Numbered from the stretch's first letter, positions 46,838 through 59,609 are shown. The stretch is DNA of 64,000 bases from Botryotinia globosa (GCA_014898425.1 RCSZ01000012.1:744001-808000); one strand, 5' to 3'. Notes: generated by a model from the sequence alone, not told the origin. Made by a program: numbers and translations.

Positions 46838-48978
46838 GAGAGATGAGGAGTAGAGAGTCCATCTTTCGATCATGAATGTTAGATGGGACGAGCTGGTTCG
46901 CCGGCCCGGTAGTCTACGGACTGCTCTCATAATTTTTTGTTCATACTCCCAAGAGGAAACTTCTTCTTAATCGGTCCAAGATGAATCACTTTCTTCATTC
47001 ATCCCCAGATTAACCGCAATACTTTATCCAATTCTCCTTCATGGGAGTGTGCCTTTCACTGGTCTTTGGACTGGCTATTAGGACTGTGTTCGACTTTTTT
47101 TTGTGTCGATGTGGCCTTTTCACTGCACTAAGAAAGAAGTAGCGGCGATGGCGGTGATGATCTGGGGCCAAGGGAGGAGCGAAAGGGCAAGCTTTCGGGA
47201 ATACGGCAGTTAACGTTTATGTTCGTGTCTTTCTTGTAATTGGCTACTTGGCCATGTGCTAATCTTCATCATGTGTTAGGTAGTTAATTTATTAGTCAAT
47301 TTAATCGGGATTATACGCATACTCTGAATTCCACCCCCTGACGAAAATGTGCCCCTGCTCTTCTTCTTCTACTAACGATGTTGCTGTTCCTCTTCCTCAC
47401 CCCCTACCCACCCAAAGCCACGATCATCACTTCCCTCTCATCTCCAGGCTAAACATTAAGCTTTTCAAGACAAAAAAAATCTTCTGGCACTATGTCAATC
47501 CTCTTCGTTCATGCTGATGAACCCCATTATCACACTATTCACACTTCACAGAGAAACCCATGCCGCCCCCTCTCGTTAGTAAACTAGCCAGATCATGATC
47601 TCGGAAAGTATCCCCATAATATACCGAAACGACAATATTCCATTGGGACTGAGCTATAAATCACAGGATTTTCGTTAATATTCCCATTTTACTTTACTAT
47701 ACTGATATATCATCAATTCATTGCATCGAAACTGCCATTTCATTGACCACCAAACACACCCTAGCGAAATTCGTCCCAATACATAGCAAAGATATATCGA
47801 TTGACGTATAGTGCATGTTTTTACTATTCTCAAGCTACGTTAATGAAGAAATCTTCATTGGCCAAAACTCTCCAAAATGATGTTACAAGATACTTGATTT
47901 CTAAACTAGATCTTAATACTTCTATTGACAATATGAACCAAAATTCGGTCACTTATTTCATAACAGTAATTAACTTAGTTTAAAGAGATCTATGTCAGAA
48001 TCCCTGCTACCTTGTGGATAATAAGTACCAGCTCGGTTGATTTTACGGTTAAAGGGTAAAGAACGAATTTAAAAAGGGGCAGGGAATTCATAGTCAAGAA
48101 GAGAAAAGATAGCAGGTTAAAGAAGTGATAAGCATGAGCTCTGTAAGCTTTGGTGAACCCTTCAGGACGGGTTTATAAAAGTCATTTTCAATAGTTTAAA
48201 TGCAAAAAGTTTTACAAGAAAGGATGGGTATAGAAGCGTGTTTTATGCTTTGAAAGATTTGGCAGGTATCACTATCTTTCCTCCGTATTTCCAGTAGTGA
48301 AATTCGATGCAATCCAGTACTTTTCTGGAGCAGGTCTAGAAAATTGAACAGAGACTCTGACTGTGCTAGTATCCTGAATAGCATTGCTAACAACGGCAAA
48401 AGAAAGAAAAATAGCAAAGTAATTCATGTCCTACCTACCATACAGCGAACACTTACTCTCATTATCACATGCAAAGGGAACAACTCAAATCTATATCCGT
48501 GAAACGAAATCTGGTATTCCTCAACTCCATTTGATACCGCAATACTGTATATGGACACATAGACGTAACCGCCATTTGGGGATATAAACATCAAGCATGT
48601 CGAATTTCAATCAGTCCAACTCCAAGCGCCATACTAGTTGATGATTGTCGCGACGAGGGAAATCTATCCGCGCCTAAATTCAAAAGGCGCAATCTTCAAT
48701 ATTCCTTCCAGTCATCATCACACCTGTCTTTCCATTCCTATTATTGCACCGATCCCTCTCGCTTGCGCTTGCGGTTCATTCATCATTTCCTTTCCCCACA
48801 TCCTTTATTCGATAATCGTGTTCGAGGATTCTTGAATGTAGGATAGTCGATTGATTTTCCGAGATTGAATCCTGTCAGATTTAAATGTTTCTCATGACCG
48901 TCCAGAACTTTACCCTATCCCATAGAGATCTCACTGTATTCCCAAACTGCGCCTGCCACATTGAGCCACTCTCTACCA

Positions 48979-49472
48979 TTACGCCCTAACCAATCCATAG
49001 AATAAAGTCCAGGTCAACACAAATCCACTCAGACCCTCTACTAACCCTCCCGACCAAAATTCCCATGCGCCTCTGAAATATCGATCTCCCTTGGTATCTT
49101 TACTCATATGAGGAGCTATCCGAAACACATATACGAGTGCACTAGTGAGGAGCGTAAAGAAGATGTAGAACAGGAATCCAGGGTAAGATTCAAGACCGAG
49201 GATACCAGCGGCGACACCAAAGAGGGAGGCTGTGAGATTGTGGAGAGTTGCGAGAGTCTATAGCAGATAACGATTAGCTGATTTGTCTGTGTAAAAGAGG
49301 TGGCTTGCGAAGCTGCAATTGTAGTGGCTTGACTATTGCAGGCTCGCTCGGCGCAGTTCACCCAAAAGGTGCCTCCAACTTGAGCTTGACAAATTGGATA
49401 ACGTACCTTTGTATTGTGTATCACAGACTCTTGCACAATCGGACTTATTTGCATTTCTCGTTCTGTAAGCAT
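48979..49472 (-). CDS. EMC6: ER membrane protein complex subunit 6 (EMC6)
   Basis: EMC6 is a small core subunit of the ER membrane insertase. It is split into two exons, 49472-49407 and 49257-48979, giving 114 residues, the usual family length. Exon 1 reads MLTEREMQISPIVQESVIHN then TK; exon 2 continues with TLATLHNLTASLFGVAAGIL then GLESYPGF, the diagnostic EMC6 segment. Three hydrophobic stretches follow: SLFGVAAGILGL, FLFYIFFTLLTSALVYVF and SGFVLTWTLFYGLV. The first ATG was chosen at MLTERE because that matches the short family N-terminus; upstream in-frame codons exist. The acceptor is TATAG at 49258. No defects were seen. Confidence 0.9.
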
Positions 49473-51066
49473 GATGCCGGATTTACTTTTGCTTACTGCG
49501 ATGGTAAGGTGATGAAGACTATCGGGAGATATGCGAAGCTTCAATAAGGGAATTGAAGGTCGTGTTGTGTTATGTTTCTGGGGATGTATCCGTATATTAG
49601 AGGTGCCGCGGAGTGATTATCAAAATGCGTGAGCGATGGAGCTTTCCAGGTGTTCTGGAGCTTACCAATGGATGCCTCAATCCCAAGGCTTGAAGACCAC
49701 ATCGCAGGTTCTGGGGTTAACAGCCACATTTAGCCACAGTTGGGGAGGCCCGGGGGGACGTATAGCTAGCTGGAGGCCGGTAGATACCAAGCAAGATGAT
49801 ATTTCAATACGAAATATATAATTTCAGTAAGCTATTCCAGAAGCAAAATTTCTCGTCCCATTTCTTGAAGTCTAAGCCAGGTCCCAACGTATCACCACTT
49901 CCACATGGGGTGTCAAGTAGAATAATGTCCACAGGTATGCATTAATTGCAGTAAGATCAACCCCTACCTCGCCTGTTGTCACCGACTGTTCATGATCACA
50001 TCAAGAAATCCTTCGGGCTTGTATAGCGGAAGCTGGTCACCTCATCTCCAGCAGCTATAAAGTCCTTGTGCAGTAATTTCCAAGCTCGGCTGTAAGCTTG
50101 ATCCGTACCATACAACCGCCAACAACATCTTCAGCTTCCAGCTATCTCCGCGTGTCTCTTGCTCTATACTATTGGAGACTGAATGAAGATTTCCATGCTT
50201 ACAAGATCACAATGTCTACAGCTACGTGTTGAAATATTCAAGTCTTAGATATCTCTTTACGAGAATACATATTCATACTTTTCAAATCCTCTTATTCTAA
50301 CCGACATTCATGGACAAATCACCAAATCTTTCTTTCTATTTATTAGTCTGATGTCTACTCTGTACCCACGACTGAAAGCCCATCACTCATACACAAATCA
50401 CAGCCGCGAGCTATCATGCCGAGGATCATAACTGTTCATTCACCGCGCTTACCCCTCATGCTTAAGCGCAATCCTCCCAGCCCTATTTATGTTACCCGAA
50501 GGATTTTTCATTCCGGAAGGATTTGAACAAGAAGGGAGCTTCGGGAATCACCCATCTAGTTGGCTTCCAACTTTTATATCACGTGAATTCACACCTTCTC
50601 TGACATCAATGGCATAATTATATCGGGCGAATAATGGAAGAAAATAGAAAGTGTGCAAGAAATATGTATGCTATTTTAACTATGCTAAATTCTTAACAGT
50701 ACAGGCCCGCTGTTGTAGTTTATAGGATGACCTCAGGTAGAGAGAAGTGAAAGAAATTGTAAAAAATATGACGAGAAAAGCAGAAACAGAAACAATGCGA
50801 TGCCAAAAAAAAGAAAAGACACTGTCCAAAAAGAAATCTAATCGAACCTATTCGTCAGGAGTGTTGATACATGAAATTCCAAATTGTAAATGATCTGCTC
50901 TATAATTGAAGACTGGTTGCCCAATATCCAATCACCGCCGCTATGCAATTTTACGCTGGTCCTGAAAATGCTGATAATGACTCCGAAACTAAGTGTACGC
51001 CGAAATTCTCAATGTCATAAGGGGTGTAGAAGATGCTGGAGGAAAAGGTATGAAAGGATGAAGACG
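49473..51066. other. Gene-free region
   Basis: The promoter of EMC6 lies at its low end, and the 3' UTR of the TPR-like gene at its high end. No other gene, RNA or clear repeat was recognised. Confidence 0.45.
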
Positions 51067-51987
51067 TTAAGAAACAAACCTTCCATAATCATCAAGATAT
51101 TGTTGCATGTGCTCCGATAACTGATACCCCTGTGTTGTTTCTGCACGACGCAAATATCGGATTGCTTGTGTGAAAGCATGTTCATCTGCTGGAGATGCAG
51201 ATACGTTGCCTAGACTCATATTTGATTCTGCAGCCTGTTTGATTGTTAGATTAGACTTTCTGGACATGCGTGAGGGCAGCGACTTACTGAAGCCAATAGG
51301 TCACCAACAGTATATCCAAGACCATCAGCGGCTCGAATGGCCCGAGTGAAGAAATCCACAGCTGGTTGTAGATAACCTCGAGCTTCGACATAGAGGGGAC
51401 CTTGTCTACGGGGGTCATTGGGCGGTGCTAGAGGAGATGTATTGTCAGAACCGTATTCAGAAAAGTAAGTTTCTGAGCCAGAAGTACCTGTGGTATCATT
51501 TCCTTCTTCGACATGAATGCGGGCTAGAGTTACTTGAGATCTCTGGAGCCAATTATGACCCAGCCCTAATATGATAGTTGTGTTAGCAAGATGTCTGTCT
51601 GGAGTTAGTAAGGTATTTCTTTGACTTGCCCGTCAAAACGTCGACATTATCCGGATAATTTCTCAAAACTCTCAGCCATGCATTCTGGCAGAAGTCTGCA
51701 ATGTCTACGACACTTCCATTATCTGCATCGTAGAAAGCAAAGCCTTGAAGTCCCTGGATGATCCAGACCTGCTCAGCAAAGCGTGTTGGGTCGCGAAAAA
51801 AGCGAACATGTTCAAGAGCAGTGACAGCTGAGCGAGCAGAGGGAATATATGTTTCACATTCATGGGGTCTAGAGGAGACAACTTCGTTCAGTAAAGTGAT
51901 AATGCTCTTGACTTGCTCAACCATATCCTCAGGATTGCCCTCGGTACTTCTTGATTGATGACGAGAAGATTTCGAGTTGCGAGACAT
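51067..51987 (-). CDS. TPR-like helical protein of unknown function
   Basis: Minus-strand exons 51987-51630, 51565-51488, 51427-51288 and 51234-51067 give 247 residues; all phases join. The first intron begins with GC instead of GT (G|GCAAGT), a known minor donor class, and ends in TTAG; the join restores LTGLGHNWLQRSQVTLARIH. The protein is helical throughout, and paired helices such as YLQPAVDFFTRAIRAADGLG and HAFTQAIRYLRRAETTQGYQ suggest tetratricopeptide-like repeats. The N-terminal ~20 residues are Ser/Arg-rich. No catalytic motif is visible. I think related hypothetical proteins exist in ascomycetes but cannot name a function. A final extra exon after GTTTGT at 51077 is possible but less likely than the stop at 51067. 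Confidence 0.75.
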
Positions 51988-53281
51988 GATTGAGTGGTGA
52001 AGTTATAGTATGAGACGGATAATATGAAGAGGTAAGGATGGATAATGACGGTGGACGTTGATGAATGTTAAGAGTATTAGTTGTGATGTTGCAGAAATCT
52101 GTTTATATCTGGTGTATTGAATAATGAAATGGATGAGGATATATCCTCATCTATATAGATACTCTGAAATGAAATGCACAAAGATAGATATTTGATAATA
52201 GCATTTACTCCATCGTGGCATATAAAAAGCTCAGCTTGGGCAAGATCCCAAAACGGATTAGACAGGAATCGAGGAATCCTGCGGCACTCATGCCAACAAG
52301 GAGGCACCGAGATAGTGAATCTGAGCTGACTACCAGCACTAGTTACATCGAGCGGTTTCCATACCCGAACTTGGGATTCTGGATCTTGGTTGAGATGCAA
52401 TGAACCTTATATGATTCATATGTTACATAACCCACGATGAACACGGAACATATCATGAAAAGTTCGGCGAACTGGAGACGCAACTACTATGAAGAGCCTA
52501 TTCGCGATGCATGCTACAAAAAATGCCTGGTATCCATGACTGCTAACGATATATCATTGGTGACGCGGATGAGGATACAGAACAAACGGTCATTTGTACT
52601 ATCCCATAAAACGCCATTCCCAGGACGGGGAGGCCGTAGCTCAATTGCTGATATTTCAGAAAACTAATGCAAGTAACCTATAGCTAAGCATTGATGTGTA
52701 TATCTTTAGAAATGGGTGATGAATTATAATGAAATTGTCATGATTTTGTCATGATGAGAACGTGCATCGAAAAATTGATCACTAGCGAACCACCCCGTGA
52801 TGAGTTCTAATGGTCACCGTAAAGGGGTAAATCATTTTGAAGTGTCTTAGAAATTCTTTTTTCGATTTTTATTCATCCCAATTAGTTTGAACTCCAAAGT
52901 GCTTTGAAAGGATAACAAACATAGTACAAATGGATATCAGAAGTATCAAAAGTATCATGTTTACCATATTTGTCATCAATTAGTTTCATTTCATCAGCAT
53001 TTTATTCTGTACTAATAAGTCCAAGGATCTGTTCGTCCGGTTTCTTTCGCTTTCGCTCCCTCCTTCTCATCCATCGATTTGACTAATAAGGCAAATCTGG
53101 ATCTCTGAGCGCCATGTTGATGTATCCACCAAAGATTAGATCTAAATGGATTTGTAAGCTCTGAACTATACGAGTATGGTTGTATGCATGTTGATGCTTT
53201 CAACATGTGTAGTAAGCTCGACTTAGGGATGCATTGCTCAGCCTTACGGATCATTGGATTCATCAACCTCCTGGGGATCTA

Positions 53282-54117
53282 CCAAGGCCTATAACGCGCA
53301 TTTGGCCAAAACCCCAAAAATAGATTTCTGCCTGAAGCAAAAAAAATTTCTATAATTTGTATAATGTGTTTATAGAAATCTTGGAAAGAAAAATTGTATT
53401 ATATAGAACAATATAAATTATAATTTTATTATAAAAAATATTATATTATTAAAAAGCTTTTATTATTATTATTATTATTATAATTTTAAAATCTATTTTA
53501 GAATTCTTGAAAAGAAGTGTATTAATATTCAAGTTCTAATATAAAATCTTTTTTGAATAATTTTCTTTTTATATATAAACTATTATATTATAAGTGAAAG
53601 AATTTCGATAAGGATTCTTTATCTCAATATTAGATTGTATAACTAATCAATCCTCAATTTATATAAAAAATTATTCAATTCAATATACAATCTTAAAAGA
53701 ATTAATTAAATAAAAAGAAAAAAGATAATCTTACTAATTAGAATTCAAAAAATCGATTGATATAATTCTTTTTGAATTATCTCAAAAATTAGAATTTATA
53801 TTTATTATTGAAATATTAGAATAATAAAAGATTAAATATTGAAAGCGATTTATTATTCAAATTTATTGAAATATTTCAATAATAAATATAAATTCTAATT
53901 TTTGAGATAATTCAAAAAGAATTATATCAATCGATTTCTTGAATTCTAATTAATAAGATTATCTCTTTTTTTTTTTCTTTTCTCTTTTTTTCAAGGTTGT
54001 ATATTGAATTGAAAGTTTTATTTTAATATATATACACCTCTAAATTCTAAATATATTTTTAGCTTAGGCAGAAATCTATTTTTGGGGTTTTGGCCAAATG
54101 CGCGTTATAGGCCTCGG
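53282..54117. mobile_element. 836-bp foldback element with 48-bp perfect terminal inverted repeats
   Basis: 53286-53333 is exactly complementary to 54066-54113, and TA flanks the ends (53280-53281, 54118-54119). The ends have mixed composition (GGCCTATAACGCGCATTTGG..), while the inside is extremely A+T-rich. The inside is itself palindromic: about 53670-53815 pairs with about 53860-54020, so most of the element could fold into one hairpin around a loop near 53830-53860. The left arm carries about 300 bp with no partner. It encodes no protein. Perfect ends against a decayed interior suggest constraint or recent spread of the ends. Confidence 0.85.
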
Positions 54118-54731
54118 TAGGATCTAAACGAATATTTACCGGAAACGTTACAATATGCAAGACCACTTGGAAAAGGAGTATATGTGGAAATCTGAGTACA
54201 AACACCCTTTGATGATGGTTACCATCGTATTTGCATGCAACAAGAATCGTATACAATACGATCAGATCCACCATCACGACAACTTCTAATGCTCACCGAA
54301 GGATTCAAAGCGTAATTCATTATTACAGCAATTCTACCACCCATATCTTTTTTTCACAGGCATTGAAGCTCCTGGCAGAAGAGGCAAATGATCATTGTGA
54401 AATACCCATCGCACTCGGATTTTGATTATTGCCATTTCGGTCATCACCTCTCTGCGCTCATCGCTCACGAAACAATCGAAAATGAGTACATTCTGGAAGA
54501 AAGAAGAACACATATGACGTTACCGCGAGTTTGGGATTTGCTTACATGGCATGCAGCGACACCGTAACCTTAACTTAGAATGCAAAGAAATAGAATTCGC
54601 CAAATGTCTTATCCTTTTTGCGTGCTAATCTTTCTTTTATGGCGGCTTATGTTGTTTGTTTGATAGATACTGAGGCTGGAGATAGATTGTAGATGTGGCT
54701 AACTACTGAAAGCTGCCTTAATGAAGCTATA

Positions 54732-55303
54732 TGTAACCGGTAAATAATGTTAATTTTTTATATAATGTATATATTATATAGAGAATTTTATATTGTATAT
54801 ATATTATATAAATTCTCTACATAATATACTTTTTTTATATAATGTAAACTTTTTTATATACTTTTAATGAAGTTTTGAAAAAGGTTATTAAATATTAAAA
54901 TTATTTTGATTATTTAGATTACTTTTCGAATGAATATTGAATATTATTTTAAATAATAAAAATATTTTATTCAAATTAGTATTCCCTATAATATATATTA
55001 ATTCGAATAAAAAAATAAATTATTCACTATATATATCTTTTATATTTATTAAACAAGTATTTTTTGTTTTAAAATAAAGCTATTTCTAATTTTAGAAATC
55101 AATTCTATTAGTTCATTTTATTTTCGGATAAAAAAAATTTCAGATAAATTTTTTATATTATTTATATATAATATATATACAATATATATATTTTTTATAT
55201 GATATTAATATAAGATGAAGTGGTATATTATGTAAAACTGTTTATATAATGTAAAAACGTTTATATAATATATATACTATTCATACCTCATATATTGGTT
55301 ACA
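54732..55303. mobile_element. Possible AT-rich element with short TIRs
   Basis: Begins TGTAACC and ends GGTTACA, with TA on both sides. The inverted match is only 7-10 bp. The interior is long stretches of ATATA and TTTATATAATGT motifs in both orientations. It directly abuts the next element, sharing one TA. AT-rich sequence makes chance matches likely, so support is weak. Confidence 0.4.
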
Positions 55304-55305
55304 TA

Positions 55306-55649
55306 TCCCCTATACCGCTGAGAATGGGCTCCCTCGCTTAACAGAGTCTTATTGACCAATTAGATTATCAAGATTCCTTGAATTTAATCCAATATTTATA
55401 TTTATTTTTTGATATAAAATTCAATCAATATTTTTTCTATATTAAAACTTCTAATATAATAATATATACTAATTCTCAATCTTTTCTTTTTTTTGAAATT
55501 ATAAAAAATCAATATTTGAAATCAAAATTTAATAATATAAAAAATGTGATTGAAAATCCACTAAAATAGCTATTCTATCCAATAAAGCTTTATTATTCAA
55601 GATATATCGCACGGATTACTTTTGGAGCCCATTCTCAGCGGTATAGGGA
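55306..55649. mobile_element. 344-bp TA-flanked element with 26-27-bp terminal inverted repeats
   Basis: The left end 55306-55332 (TCCCCTATACCGCTGAGAAT then GGGCTCC) is complementary to 55624-55649 except for one extra C. TA occurs on both sides (55304-55305, 55650-55651). The interior is AT-rich and non-coding apart from a low-complexity ORF of Ile, Asn and Phe codons. Ends and size fit a Tc1/mariner- or Fot1-like MITE eroded inside. Confidence 0.8.
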
Positions 55650-56331
55650 TATTACTACTAAAATGCTTGAAAATGATGTTTAAAATGACATAAGATTTTT
55701 TATGACTATGATATGAAATCCTACCTACTCGAGGCCAAGTATTATTGATCGAGCAAAAGTCTCGAGTGACTGTACCTTTATGCTTTCAATATGCCGGACG
55801 GTCCTTATTGTAGTATGCTTGGGACATTTTTCTCGAATGTCCTTTCGCCATCCCAAATCCGTAAGGAGTTAATAGGGGTCGACACTGAAGTTCGGTTAAT
55901 TAACGTGATGTGACTACTACAGTAGTGATTCTGGGAGGTTAACAAAATGTATCAGGAAGGGCGTGAGCGTTATCTTTTTGGTAATCATGTGCTCTGAACT
56001 CCTTCCCTCTTGGGCTAGCTTATTTATATCGTAAATACAGAAGCTTCTGATTTTGAAGTTCACCTTATATATCAGACTTCATCTACAGATCTCTGAGATA
56101 TTATACCAGAAACTTTGATACGAAAGCCAGGAAATTTATATTCTGATTATTCTTTTCCTCGGATAAGCGTCAATTCACCGAGGCCACCACAGACTCTCAA
56201 AAGAAATTCGAACTGGATGAAATTCGTAGACTTCATTTCGGTTCTCAAACCAAACCCTTGAGTCGATTCCAGAGTTAGAAGTCAGCCAAAATTCTCATAT
56301 AATCCCTCAAGTCTTTCATATCGCAAAAACC

Positions 56332-57141
56332 ATGACCGAACGCACCCATCTAGCTTTTCACCACGACTCACATCTGTCTACCCTCCAAACCACCATCACA
56401 TCCATAAGTCCTTTTCTAACGCTTTCCGAGGAAAATAATTTGCTTTTCAAAGATGGCAAGGACGACACATACGTCATCATAAGCAAATCTACCGTTTTCC
56501 ACCCCCAAGGTGGTGGTCAACCATCGGATGAAGGCATTATGGAGAGTGAAGAAGGAAGCAAATTCACGGTCCAGATGGTACGCATGAGCGCCAGCACCGA
56601 CGGAGAAGTTCTTCACTTTGGTTCATTTTCCACCCCCACTCAATTTCTTCCGGGTCAAGAAATCACCCAGAAAATTGACCAGGAAAAACGTCTCTTGTAC
56701 TCTCGTTACCATACCGCTGGCCATGTTCTCGGTGCTGCAGTTCGTCATCTCGTTTCCTCTTCTGTACCCAATTTCGACGAAACGAAAGCTTCGCATTTCC
56801 CCTCTTCCGCGGCGTGTGAATTTGCCGGCCTCATAGAAAGTACCTGGAAAACACCCATCCAGCAAAAGCTCGATGAGTATATTGAGGCGGATATGCCCGT
56901 TGAGATCCACTGGTGGGATGAGGCAGATTTCATCGCAAATGGAATGGAGAGATTGATACCGGATCGAGCCGCCATGGGAATGACAAAGGAAGAGAAGTTT
57001 AGAGTTGCGAAGATTGTGGGCGCGGAAACATACCCTTGTGGTGGGACACATGTGGATAGTACGAAAAAGTGTGGAAAGACGACTGTGAAGAAGATTGCGA
57101 GATCGAAGGGGACGAGTAGAGTCGGATATACGCTTGGTTGA
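56332..57141 (+). CDS. AlaX-type alanyl-tRNA editing protein
   Basis: A stand-alone editing factor that hydrolyses mischarged Ser-tRNA(Ala) (or Gly), related to the editing half of alanyl-tRNA synthetase and to animal AARSD1. Intronless, 269 residues. The zinc-binding residues are present: HTAGH at 127-131 and CGGTH at 236-240. FHPQGGGQPSDEG at 57-69 is the conserved glycine-rich loop. The C-terminus GKTTVKKIARSKGTSRVGYT matches the end of the editing domain. There is no aminoacylation domain, so it cannot be the synthetase. The start is the first ATG after a run of in-frame non-Met codons. Cytosolic location is assumed; no targeting signal is evident. Confidence 0.9.
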   Translation: MTERTHLAFHHDSHLSTLQTTITSISPFLTLSEENNLLFKDGKDDTYVIISKSTVFHPQGGGQPSDEGIMESEEGSKFTVQMVRMSASTDGEVLHFGSFSTPTQFLPGQEITQKIDQEKRLLYSRYHTAGHVLGAAVRHLVSSSVPNFDETKASHFPSSAACEFAGLIESTWKTPIQQKLDEYIEADMPVEIHWWDEADFIANGMERLIPDRAAMGMTKEEKFRVAKIVGAETYPCGGTHVDSTKKCGKTTVKKIARSKGTSRVGYTLG

Positions 57142-57931
57142 TGGAAATAACGTCAAACTGTGCAAATCCGTAGCTTTTAGCGAAGCAACTACAATTGTAG
57201 ACAAGCGTGAAAAAGTCGTCCAAGGAAGATGAATACGAGGATTCTGAGAATTCAGACCCGTTCATTTTATCTAGTATGCTACTACTGTCACTGCCACTTT
57301 CTCAACCGTCGATAATTTGTTTACTAGTTGGATTGTACTGAGTCAAAGCATGATTGGCATTTCTTTCTTCATAAAATCTCAGATTTAGAAAATTACAGTC
57401 TAATTAGATGCAATTCAGGCGGGTTGGGTAGTGGGGGCGTTTGAGGGAAGATTATGATGAAACAATGTAGAAACGAACAGAGAGAGGAAACATTATAGTT
57501 CAATTCTCTTCCCGCAAAAGAAGGAGAAAAAATGGGTCAACTACTCTACACTATTTTCGGACCGTAGGGGAAGACGAAAACTGTTTTGGCTTAGGACGTT
57601 CCCTAGATTTCTTGATCAATCGAGATTTGAATGGGACAAAAAATTGAAAAATAATCTAGCATTAGAGTACTGAGACCTTTCTTGAAAATAAGCGTCGTCT
57701 AAATGTCCCAAATAATTAGACTATGTGCCATCTTCGCCGTTTCCCCGTTCCTCAAAGGCAACCTGCTAAGTGAAAGAATCATCGCTATTAATGACATACA
57801 AAACAACCCCTATTCAAAGCCAGGATCCGAACGCCAGTGGGTATTTCCCCTCAAACTCCTTCAATCCAATCCAATCCATTATCCCATCCATCACACAATA
57901 CCCAACCACCCAACCACCCAGGCTAACCCGG
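57142..57931. other. Convergent 3' intergenic region
   Basis: 3' UTRs of the AlaX-type gene and the minus-strand rhodopsin-domain gene. No gene was seen; ORFs at 57703-58264 on the plus strand are antisense shadows. Confidence 0.5.
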
Positions 57932-59609
57932 TCAATCACCCGCATCCCTCCTAACATCTCTTTCCTTCTGCACCTTTATCCCCGCCAAATCCTTCATTCC
58001 ATTACTCCCCCTCCGTTTATCTCCCACCCTACTCCCACCCTTCTGAGAAGCATATCCATAAGCATTTCTCCTCCCCTCAATCTCCATCTCTATCTGCGAT
58101 TCCAAATCCGCATGTACGACTCTCACGCCCAGGCTCTCTTCAAATCCGATCTCCCCACTAAGCCCCGTCCCCGAACTACCATTTCTTCCATGCCGCTCGA
58201 TCTCCGATGGGTTTCCCGAGTTTCTCTTCGCCTCGTCGAATCCAAATACGGGCTCGGTATCTAAATCCATGTCTCGCTGTTGTCTGGGAAATAAAGTACC
58301 GGTAGTTCTTGTTCTGCTGAGAGGGTATTCAGGGGATTCTTCACTACTGCTTCGATTTGTCTTCTCAGAGTAATCGCGCCACATTTGGCGGAGCAAGGGG
58401 CGGAAAGTCGGAATCGAGGCGACGAGAATCCAGAGGTTGAGTTCGATTATTGCCCATAGACCGGCGTCTACTTCGTTGACTATTAATTTCTTAGTTGATG
58501 GGTTGAGGAGAGCTCATTTAAGATACTAAACTTCATAGGAAAGGGTAGAAAATGGCTTGGGAGTTTAACTTACAAGTAGGATCAAAGCTCGGCAATCTTT
58601 GTGCAACAACCAACCGCCATAGTCGAATTGCCGAAACTACTGTTACCCTACATTTTGGATTAGGCTGTTTGACCGGGTAACCATTCTTCGATGAAGCACT
58701 CACAAAAGCCCCAACAAAAAAGTGCTGCTAATAGTAATCCGCTCCCCTATGCTTCTCTTGATTTGCGCAATGAACCAAACTGGGATTGATAGAACCACAA
58801 TATCAAATGCAATCGTAAACGCTTCGTTGGAAGTAAAGAAGACGGGGTAATCGATGCATTTTGCGGTAATCGTAGTGTTCCAAAAAGCTTCTATGGGACG
58901 ACATGAGAAAATTCCCACAACGAGCTAGTAGAGATATAGCATTAGTGTTTTCTCTCTCAAGATTCTCTGACTGGCACTTGGATCGGCATATCATGACATG
59001 AGGTTATATGGGGCGAATAAATCTTTCAAAACCCTTGAAGTTGAATTTTCAACCAGTATAATTAGATGACAGTAAGGAATTAACTCACAGCAGCAATACC
59101 CCACGCCCCATTGATTGCAGTAGCGAAAATAATAGGCACCTTCCCGCCAGTGATAGCGAATACTCTCCAGTAAAGCGCTAATAGAGACAATTTGCTCGTG
59201 CTAAGAGCTATGGGATAGAGAAGTGCCAAAGCATATAGGCCTTTCAGATAAGCTTCAAGATGTTCCGGGTCTGATTTGTGGACGTGTTGTCCGTAGAAGT
59301 TACTGTTGACTGCAACGATTATGACTGCTGTATAGACGATTGAGAGGATCTGGATCTGGTGTTAGTTTGGGTTACGTATTGTACTATGGGAAGAGTTTCG
59401 AGAAGATTCTAGAGAGTGAGAATTACTGCTGCAATGAGAATAAACAATTCGTCTAAGCCCAGGGGTATTTTGGTGTACCAGCGGGAAAAAAAGCGGATGG
59501 CAATAGTACACACAGTCAAGGCGATGAAAGCAATTGATACCGCTTTCAATAGAGGTCCTTCGTTGGCTTCGAGGTCAATACCTGGATAAATTGGTGTTGT
59601 GAAAGACAT
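57932..59609 (-). CDS. Pth11-like fungal rhodopsin-domain membrane protein
   Basis: Family of seven-helix fungal membrane proteins resembling the Magnaporthe receptor Pth11. Minus-strand exons are 59609-59427, 59355-59089, 58924-58704, 58647-58574 and 58479-57932, with all phases joining, for 430 residues. Helices are seen in LKAVSIAFIALTVCTIAI, LFILIAAIQILSIVYTAVII, YALALLYPIALSTSKLSLL, FAITGGKVPIIFATAINGAW, EAFTIAFDIVVLSIPVWF, ITISSTFLLGLLVTVVSAI and LWAIIELNLWILVASIPTFR. The family's conserved cysteine region SCRPIEAFWN lies after helix 4, and DPTFNEVDAGLWAIIELN before helix 7. There is no CFEM cysteine domain at the N-terminus. The C-terminal ~155 residues are a polar cytoplasmic tail. 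Whether it is a receptor is unknown. Confidence 0.85.

Larger units (their letters stand above)
45132..48978. other. Long gene-free region with repeats
   Basis: About 3.8 kb without a recognisable gene. It includes a CAAACAGA tandem (45711-45757) and the palindromic element at 46595-46837. Short ORFs such as the 60-codon one at 47801 look random. Confidence 0.5.
51988..56331. other. Gene-free, element-rich region
   Basis: Over 4.3 kb without a confident gene. From 53282 it is dominated by three inverted-repeat elements and very AT-rich sequence up to about 55650; the last 680 bp should contain the promoter of the AlaX-type gene. Small ORFs at 52077-52667 look incidental. Confidence 0.55.

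Noticed and set aside
47801..47983. 60-codon plus-strand ORF in a gene-free region
   Set aside because: No motif, no splice partner and ordinary length for chance in AT-rich sequence.
52077..52400. 107-codon minus-strand ORF
   Set aside because: No recognisable domain, and composition and position give no support.
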